Source: an uncultured Collinsella sp.
GTDB taxonomy: Bacteria; Actinomycetota; Coriobacteriia; Coriobacteriales; Coriobacteriaceae
Reading direction: 5' to 3'
Assembly: GCA_958413895.1 (NCBI GenBank)
Contig: CATYVQ010000026.1
Coordinates: 1-10,933, forward strand
Length of the DNA stretch: 10,933 bases
Shown here: one piece after another, positions 6,656-10,933 of the stretch
Numbering within the stretch: the first letter of the stretch is position 1
Layout of the letters: the number at the start of each line of letters is the position of its first letter
Made by a program: the position numbers and the translations under genes
Notes under the pieces: generated by a model
The model's database searches: none
The model's input: the letters and a program-made list of their open reading frames with translations, nothing else
What the model was told of the DNA's origin: nothing

Positions 6656-7594
6656 CTACTTTGCGCTGGTAAGAACACCGGTGGTGTCGAAGGCCGGGGT
6701 GAAGCTCTCGTCTACCGCGCCGCCCTCTTGCCAGAACATGGTCGTAAAGCCCAGGTCGTCGGCATAGTCGAGCACCCGCTCGTACTCCTCGCGCGTCACG
6801 GCACGCGCCAGGTCGCCGCCCTGCTCGCGCATGAGTGCATTGGGCGTGTACTGGTTCATGACCGAGATCGGCACATCGCCCACCGTCTGCCACACCAGGT
6901 CCAGTACGCGACACGAATCGTCCGCATGCCCCGGCAGCACCAGGTGACGCACGATCATGCCGCGCTTCATGAGCCCGTCCTCGTCCACCAGCTCTCCCCC
7001 GCGGCGCTCGATCTCGCGCGCCATCTGCGCTAAGCCCGACACGGCCACACGCGGGTAGTCCTTAATGTGAGAGAGCGACTGCGCAAGCCCCGCATCGGCA
7101 TATTTAAAGTCGGTAAGCCACACATCGACCAGATCGCCGAGCGCCGCCACGGCACTCGCGCGCTCATAGCCACTCGTGTTGTAGACGATTGGGATGACCA
7201 GCCCGCGCGCCCGTGCCGCGGCAATCGCAGCCGGCAGCAGGTGCGCATAGTGCGTCGCCGTCACCAAATTGATGTTGTTGGCACCCTGGTCCTGCAATTC
7301 CAGCATAATCTCGACCAAGCGCTCAGGCGAAATCTCAAGGCCAAAATTGCCGGTCGAGATCTCGTGGTTCTGGCAGTAGATACATTTAAGCGAGCAGCCG
7401 CTAAAGAAGATCGTGCCCGAACCGGCCTCGCCCGAGATAGGCGGCTCCTCCCACATATGAAGCGCCGCGCGGGCCACCTTGAGCGTGCCGTCGGCACCGC
7501 ATACGCCGTGCGCGCCCTCATCGCGCACCGCACCGCAACGGCGCGGACACAAATGGCAGGCGGGCGAAAAAAGATCGGTCAACGACGTCGGCAT
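6656..7594 (-). CDS. Radical SAM protein of the PflA-like, COG1313 type
   Basis: Predicted cytosolic iron-sulfur enzyme that cleaves S-adenosylmethionine to a radical. The 312-residue product carries CSLKCIYCQ (67-75), the CxxxCxxC cluster motif with Cys67, Cys71 and Cys74, preceded by TIFFSGC. The N terminus has four more cysteines, CHLCPRRC (13-20) and GVCG (30-33), as seen in PflA-like proteins annotated COG1313/PflX; these may bind zinc or a second cluster. The start at 7594 is chosen because GGAG lies nine bases upstream; a TTG five codons earlier overlaps that site. A TTGACA box at 7702-7707 on the minus strand could belong to its promoter, though a good -10 is not evident. No glycyl-radical enzyme or other partner is adjacent, so the substrate is unknown and a classical PflA role is not supported. 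Confidence 0.85.
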   Translation of the reverse strand: MPTSLTDLFSPACHLCPRRCGAVRDEGAHGVCGADGTLKVARAALHMWEEPPISGEAGSGTIFFSGCSLKCIYCQNHEISTGNFGLEISPERLVEIMLELQDQGANNINLVTATHYAHLLPAAIAAARARGLVIPIVYNTSGYERASAVAALGDLVDVWLTDFKYADAGLAQSLSHIKDYPRVAVSGLAQMAREIERRGGELVDEDGLMKRGMIVRHLVLPGHADDSCRVLDLVWQTVGDVPISVMNQYTPNALMREQGGDLARAVTREEYERVLDYADDLGFTTMFWQEGGAVDESFTPAFDTTGVLTSAK

Positions 7595-7743
7595 AAAAAC
7601 ATGCTCCAAAACAACAATTCAGCAGCTCAAACGTAAAGGGCCAGGCCGCGCAGACAGCTCCGTCCCTAAGGCGCCGTAATCGTCCGACACGATTTTTGTA
7701 ATGTCAAGACTGGAATCCACAAAGTGCCGCTTTATGATGTAGG

Positions 7744-7889
7744 TATTCCGCCCCCCGCGGAGCAACTGGGTGAACCGTCGCGTTTATTTAGGGAGCCCAC
7801 ACAGTCGTACCTAGTACAGGTATCCTTCGTTGTTAAGGACGCTGGAACAGTCGATGAGGGCACCCACCTGTTTTAGGTGGGTTCATTTT
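7744..7889 (+). ncRNA. Candidate structured RNA, possibly 6S-like, ending in a terminator
   Basis: The stretch has no coding sequence but dense potential structure: hairpins TACCT/AGGTA (7808-7822) and TCCTT/AAGGA (7823-7839), ACAGTCG present twice (7801-7807, 7847-7853), GGGAGCCC at 7791-7798, and a strong terminator at the end. A TATGAT box at 7733-7738 could be its -10. The general look, with a GAGGGCACCCACCT stretch entering the terminator, reminds me of 6S RNAs of clostridia and related bacteria, but I could not establish the diagnostic long closing stem with central bubble. A leader element acting on the downstream gene is the alternative, since TGGGTG (7767-7772) can pair with CACCCA (7861-7866) and would break the terminator stem. 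Confidence 0.45.
7862..7889 (+). terminator. Intrinsic terminator of the candidate structured RNA
   Basis: ACCCACCT (7862-7869) pairs exactly with AGGTGGGT (7875-7882) around a five-base GTTTT loop, followed by TCATTTT. The position, 230 bases before the tagO start, means it ends a separate short transcript or attenuates a long leader. Confidence 0.85.
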
Positions 7890-8119
7890 CGTAACGTGGG
7901 GGGTGGTTTTCTTTTGCCGAAAATCACCATACAGTCCATATGGATCCCCGCCGGCATCCCGACAAGCCATCGACAACATCCCAATATCTGGTAAGCGCGT
8001 GATTATCGCTGCGTGCAATTACATGCACCCCCCTTTGTCGAGTATTATGGTTCGGCTATGCCCTTTGCGCATGGCGTTCTTCTAACCTTTTCCTTCGACG
8101 CTTGGCGGTTTTTAGATTC
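7890..8119 (+). promoter_or_regulatory. Upstream region of tagO with small inverted repeats
   Basis: No gene is seen in these 230 bases. They contain a 10-bp stem GGTGGTTTTC/GAAAATCACC with one G-U (7902-7928), a 10-bp palindrome TCCATATGGA (7935-7944) and a small stem GTGCA/TGCAC (8013-8028). TATTAT at 8043-8048 could be a -10 box, but no matching -35 is evident. The region presumably holds the tagO promoter and any operator. Confidence 0.4.
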
Positions 8120-9319
8120 ATGGCTTCATCCCCGAGCTACATACCGTACCTATGCGTGGCAGCGGCGGCCTTTATCACGACCTTCCTCGCGGTGCCCCTG
8201 GTCAAGCGCTTGGCAATTAAGCTCGATGCCGTCGACTATCCTTCTAAGCGCCGCATCAACACCAAGCCCATCCCGCGTTTGGGCGGAACGGCGGTGTTTT
8301 TGGGCCTGGTCGTTGCCTGCATTGTGCAAATCCTAGGCACCTGGCACCTAGGCTGGCCACCCGTCCTGGTGCCGCACCCGCGCCTTCACATTAGCTATCC
8401 CATGCTGGCGTTCTCCTTTACCGTCATCTTTGCGACCGGCGCTATCGACGACGTCTTCCAGCTCACGCCCAAGCAAAAGCTGGCCGGACAGGTCCTCGCC
8501 GCGCTTATCGCCTGCATGGGCGGCCTAAAAATCGGCGTCATCGTCAACCCGTTTGCTCCCGGCGAGATCATGCTCGGATGGCTCGCCTACCCCATTACCG
8601 TGATCTATCTGGTGGCATTCACCAACATCATTAACCTCATCGACGGCCTCGACGGCTTGGCCACGGGCATCTGCGGCATCGCGTCGTTCACCATGTTTTC
8701 GATGGCCGTTCTCTCGGGCCGCATCGACGCCGCCGCGCTCTCCATTGCGCTCTTTGGCGCCTGTCTAGCCTTTTTGCGCTACAACTTCAACCCCGCCAGC
8801 ATCTTCTTGGGCGACTCGGGGTCGCTGTTGCTGGGCTTTGCGCTGGGCTCCATCTCGCTGCTCAACGTGAGCCGCACCGCCGCACTCACCTCGCTTATCA
8901 TCCCGCTCATCGTTGCCGGCGTGCCTATCATCGACACGTTTAGCGCCATCGTGCGCCGCAAGCGCGCCCACATTAGCATCGGGCAGGCCGACAAGGGCCA
9001 CATCCACCACCGCCTGATCCAAGAGGGCTACAACCAAAAGCAAGCCGTGCTGCTCATCTACGCCTGGTGCATCATGCTTTCGGCCGGTGCCGCCGCGATC
9101 AACCAGGTCGAGGTGCCCATGCGTGTGCTCATCTTTACCGTGCTCGCCATTGGCTCGGCGGCCTTTGCCAAGCATCTACATCTGTTTGAGCCCGTGCTGC
9201 GCCACCATTACAACAAGCGCACGCACGAGGACGAGCTCGTCACCCCCGACGACCCCGCCTTTAAGCAGGAGGAGCAGGCAGCCGAGGAGCGCAAAGAAGA
9301 GCGCCACCACAAGCTCTAG
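8120..9319 (+). CDS. tagO: Undecaprenyl-phosphate N-acetylglucosamine-1-phosphate transferase (TagO/WecA type)
   Basis: Integral membrane enzyme of the MraY/WecA superfamily that transfers a sugar-1-phosphate, usually GlcNAc-1-P from UDP-GlcNAc, to undecaprenyl phosphate, starting wall teichoic acid-like or other surface glycopolymers. The 399 residues are mostly hydrophobic, with about ten membrane helices. Motifs in order: KPIPRLGG (49-56), the aspartate pair AIDDVF (108-113), NLIDGLDGLATG (172-183), FLGDSGSLLLGF (229-240) and the HIHHRL motif (294-299) that marks WecA/TagO rather than MraY. A charged Lys/Glu/His tail of about 40 residues follows the last helix. The ATG at 8120 starts a natural membrane protein; the ribosome binding site is weak, and a TTG six codons earlier is less likely. 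It lies alone, 170 bases before trpS. The exact donor sugar cannot be read from sequence; wecA or rfe are alternative names. Confidence 0.9.
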   Translation: MASSPSYIPYLCVAAAAFITTFLAVPLVKRLAIKLDAVDYPSKRRINTKPIPRLGGTAVFLGLVVACIVQILGTWHLGWPPVLVPHPRLHISYPMLAFSFTVIFATGAIDDVFQLTPKQKLAGQVLAALIACMGGLKIGVIVNPFAPGEIMLGWLAYPITVIYLVAFTNIINLIDGLDGLATGICGIASFTMFSMAVLSGRIDAAALSIALFGACLAFLRYNFNPASIFLGDSGSLLLGFALGSISLLNVSRTAALTSLIIPLIVAGVPIIDTFSAIVRRKRAHISIGQADKGHIHHRLIQEGYNQKQAVLLIYAWCIMLSAGAAAINQVEVPMRVLIFTVLAIGSAAFAKHLHLFEPVLRHHYNKRTHEDELVTPDDPAFKQEEQAAEERKEERHHKL

Positions 9320-9489
9320 GGCAAGCTGCCGAGGATGTGCCAAGGCACCGTTAGCCAAGCGCGGCCGCGCCGCACCCATCGCACATACCGCACCACGCGC
9401 GTCCTTCTCCCGCCCCTCGCCTACTTACGCACCGCCCCTCCAATAAACGCGTTATCATCTTGACCCATGAACATACGTTAGGAGCAATC

Positions 9490-10539
9490 ATGCCAAACGA
9501 GAACAGCTACGAAGTCGCGCTGCAAAAGAGCAACGCCATTCGCGAGGGCCTGGCCAAGACGCCCGAAAAGTTCACCATGCTCACCGGCGACCGCCCCACC
9601 GGCCGTCTGCACCTGGGCCACTACTTCGGCACCCTCAAGGGCCGTGTTGAGCTGCAGAACATGGGCGCCAAGACCAACGTGCTCATCGCCGACTACCAGG
9701 TCATCACTGACCGCGACACGACCGAGCACATCCAGGACAACGTGTACAACATGGTCATGGACTACCTTGCCTGCGGTATCGACCCCGACAAGACCATGAT
9801 CTACGCGCACTCCGCCGTGCCCGCCGCCAACCAGCTCATGCTGCCGTTCCTGTCGCTGGTGTCCGAGGCCGAGCTGGCGCGCAACCCCACCGTCAAGGCC
9901 GAGATGGAGGCCTCGGGCCATGAGCTTACCGGCCTTCTGCTCACCTACCCGGTGCATCAGGCCTGCGACATCCTGTTCTGCAAGGGCAACGTGGTGCCCG
10001 TCGGTCGCGACCAGCTGCCGCACATCGAGCTCACCCGCACCATCGCCCGCCGCTTTAACAACCGCTACGGCAAGGTGTTCCCCGAGGTCGACGCGCTGCT
10101 GTCCGAGACCCCGCTGCTGCCGGGCCTGGACGGTCGCAAGATGAGCAAGAGCTACGGCAACGCCATCAACATCTCGATGACCGCCGAGGAGACGGCCAAG
10201 CGCATCAAGAAGAGCCAGACCGACTCCGAGCGCATGATCACATTCGATCCCGAGAACCGCCCCGGCGTGTCTGGTTTGCTTTCGACGGCCGCCATCTGCA
10301 CCGGTCGCTCCGAGGTCGAAATTGCCGAGGAGATTGGCATGGGCGGCTCCGGCCAGCTCAAGAAGTACGTGACCGAGGCCGTCAACGAGTACTTCGCACC
10401 TATCCGCGAGCGTCGCCAGCGCTACGAGAACGATCTGGATTACGTGAAGGACGTGCTGCACGAGGGCAACCGTCGCGCCAACGAGATCGCCGAGCAGACC
10501 CTGGCAGAGGTTCAGGACGCCATGGGTATGGTGTACTAG
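9490..10539 (+). CDS. trpS: Tryptophanyl-tRNA synthetase
   Basis: Class Ic aminoacyl-tRNA synthetase that charges tRNA-Trp; cytosolic homodimer in the family. The 349 residues show TGDRPTGRLHLGHY (32-45) with the HIGH-type signature HLGH, IADYQVITD (66-74), PVGRDQLPHIELTR (170-183) and the KMSKS loop in GRKMSKSYGNAINIS (215-229). The start is ATG at 9490 because TAGGAG lies a few bases upstream; a TTG ten codons earlier is not favoured. TATCAT at 9453-9458 may be a -10 box, without a good -35. Only about 30 bases of leader would remain, so there is no T-box upstream. Codon use is strongly biased to C and G endings, as expected for a well-expressed gene. A strong terminator follows 35 bases after the stop. 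No trp biosynthesis gene is adjacent. Confidence 0.97.
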   Translation: MPNENSYEVALQKSNAIREGLAKTPEKFTMLTGDRPTGRLHLGHYFGTLKGRVELQNMGAKTNVLIADYQVITDRDTTEHIQDNVYNMVMDYLACGIDPDKTMIYAHSAVPAANQLMLPFLSLVSEAELARNPTVKAEMEASGHELTGLLLTYPVHQACDILFCKGNVVPVGRDQLPHIELTRTIARRFNNRYGKVFPEVDALLSETPLLPGLDGRKMSKSYGNAINISMTAEETAKRIKKSQTDSERMITFDPENRPGVSGLLSTAAICTGRSEVEIAEEIGMGGSGQLKKYVTEAVNEYFAPIRERRQRYENDLDYVKDVLHEGNRRANEIAEQTLAEVQDAMGMVY

Positions 10540-10574
10540 ACCGATCTGCTGGCTTGAGCTTTCGATTGCTATAG

Positions 10575-10602
10575 GGCGGGCGCTACGGCGTCCGCCTTTT
10601 TT
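10575..10602 (+). terminator. Intrinsic terminator of trpS
   Basis: GGCGGGCGC (10575-10583) pairs with GCGTCCGCC (10588-10596) through nine pairs including one G-U. The loop is TACG closed by C-G, a stable UNCG-type tetraloop, and six T residues follow directly. Confidence 0.95.
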
Positions 10603-10648
10603 GGAGCGGACCGCTTCGGCTCCGTCCATCACACTCTCCCGACAAACA

Positions 10649-10690
10649 GGAACAGGCCCGCTGGCAGATAGTTGCCAGCGGGCCTGTTCC
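10649..10690. repeat. Perfect 18-bp hairpin of unknown role
   Basis: GGAACAGGCCCGCTGGCA (10649-10666) is an exact inverted match to TGCCAGCGGGCCTGTTCC (10673-10690), with a six-base loop GATAGT. No T run follows on the plus strand, and only TGTTTGT on the minus strand. It lies 46 bases beyond the trpS terminator, so it is not needed for that gene. Confidence 0.85.
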
Positions 10691-10765
10691 CGAAGTACAC
10701 CGTTGAATCGCACAGAGGGGAGGGATGCGAATCAAACTCAACAGGGCAGGCTTTTTCATCGCCTA

Positions 10766-10796
10766 TTGCCTGCTCCGTTGCTGAATATAATATAGT
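10766..10796 (+). promoter_or_regulatory. Promoter-like AT-rich patch without a gene
   Basis: TTGCCT (10766-10771) precedes overlapping boxes TATAAT (10786-10791, spacing 14) and TATAGT (10791-10796, spacing 19). Neither spacing is ideal. The direction points to the IS end at the right edge and no coding sequence follows inside the window, so any target gene lies beyond or has been displaced. Confidence 0.3.
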
Positions 10797-10866
10797 TCAC
10801 CGTGGTTTACTTTGTAGCAACAATATGCGCCGCCACACCTTCTCCATAAGTTAGCTCCGGTAAACT

Positions 10867-10888
10867 AAAACCACCACGAAGGGGACAG
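10867..10888. repeat. Other half of the palindromic intergenic repeat
   Basis: AAAACCACCACGAAGGGGACAG ends exactly at the second IS end. It is the imperfect inverted counterpart of the flank at 55-75: beyond the 46 identical bases, CCACCAC and the A/T run remain matched while the centre differs. It ends with CAG, and the left flank begins with CAG. Confidence 0.5.
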
Positions 10889-10933
10889 TGAACTGCGCCC
10901 CGAAACTTGGACTGAATAAATAGCGACTACGCC
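10889..10933 (-). mobile_element. Second IS3/IS150-type insertion sequence end (partial, inverted)
   Basis: Bases 10888-10933 are the exact inverted copy of 10-55. The element begins TGAACTGCG and extends beyond the right edge. Because the identity runs through the stop codon of the putative transposase end and not only the usual 25-base terminal repeat, this is likely the same (right) end of another copy in opposite orientation, or an element with unusually long perfect terminal repeats. Confidence 0.6.

Noticed and set aside
7744..7889. T-box leader
   Set aside because: GCTGGAAC at 7841 loosely resembles the T-box bulge motif, but the specifier stem and the exact conserved box are missing and no aminoacyl-tRNA synthetase gene follows directly.
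7748..7906. 12-bp G/C complementarity between 7748-7759 and 7895-7906 that would enclose the terminator
   Set aside because: It relies on C and G runs with G-U pairs and spans a strong terminator; likely chance in GC-rich sequence.
7833..8018. 61-codon open frame on the minus strand upstream of tagO
   Set aside because: No ribosome binding site, no domain, and it overlaps the terminator and hairpins of the candidate RNA.
9359..9370. 12-bp palindrome GCGCGGCCGCGC between tagO and trpS
   Set aside because: No loop room or T run, and short G/C palindromes are common in such DNA.
9478..10713. A 411-codon open frame on the minus strand opposite trpS
   Set aside because: Antisense to an unmistakable TrpRS, with Val/Leu/Gly/Ala-rich translation and no family features.
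1..10933. Small circular plasmid interrupted by one IS
   Set aside because: The two edges would join neatly with a CAG duplication, but the genes are core chromosomal ones and no replication gene is present; two insertions into copies of one repeat explain it better, though long reads should decide.
1..10933. CRISPR array, toxin-antitoxin or defence system
   Set aside because: No regularly spaced repeats and no gene with nuclease, toxin or defence motifs were found on either strand.

Overview
The window looks like chromosomal DNA from a high-GC Gram-positive gut actinobacterium, most likely a Collinsella-type member of the Coriobacteriia. This rests on GC-rich housekeeping genes with strong G/C third-position preference, the family mix (TagO/WecA-type transferase, COG1313-type radical SAM protein, bacterial TrpRS) and my general familiarity with such genomes. 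It is an inference, not a database result.

Layout. Bases 1-54 are the outer end of an insertion sequence of IS3/IS150 type. The same 46 bases recur inverted and without a mismatch at the extreme right end (10888-10933), so the window runs from one IS end to another. Inside lie: proA (91-1377, minus); a serine hydrolase of the proline iminopeptidase type (1490-2908, plus); an intergenic stretch with two inverted-repeat structures (2927-2972 and 3006-3103); then a minus-strand block read right to left: tRNA-Ala(CGC) (6432-6504) with a consensus promoter and an intrinsic terminator, a small coiled-coil tail-anchored protein (5915-6367), nicotinate phosphoribosyltransferase (4325-5830) and proB (3118-4245). 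Next come a radical SAM protein (6656-7594, minus), a candidate structured RNA with terminator (about 7744-7889, plus), a TagO/WecA-type polyprenyl-phosphate sugar-1-phosphate transferase (8120-9319, plus) and trpS (9490-10539, plus) with a textbook terminator. The last 330 bases hold no gene, but carry a perfect 18-bp hairpin, a promoter-like AT-rich patch, half of a palindromic repeat and the second IS end.

How the genes fit together. ProB and ProA catalyse the first two steps of proline synthesis from glutamate. They are usually adjacent, but here they are split by an oppositely oriented peptidase whose family releases N-terminal proline, so synthesis and scavenging of proline sit side by side. 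PncB feeds NAD salvage, TagO starts cell-wall or surface glycopolymer assembly, and TrpRS and tRNA-Ala serve translation.

Most of the coding content is ordinary. The points worth a second look are non-coding: the IS ends apparently inserted at the centre of a palindromic repeat, the nested stem with paired G-A mismatches between the hydrolase and proB, the structured RNA upstream of tagO, and the tRNA terminator placed directly against the ribosome binding site of the tail-anchored protein.
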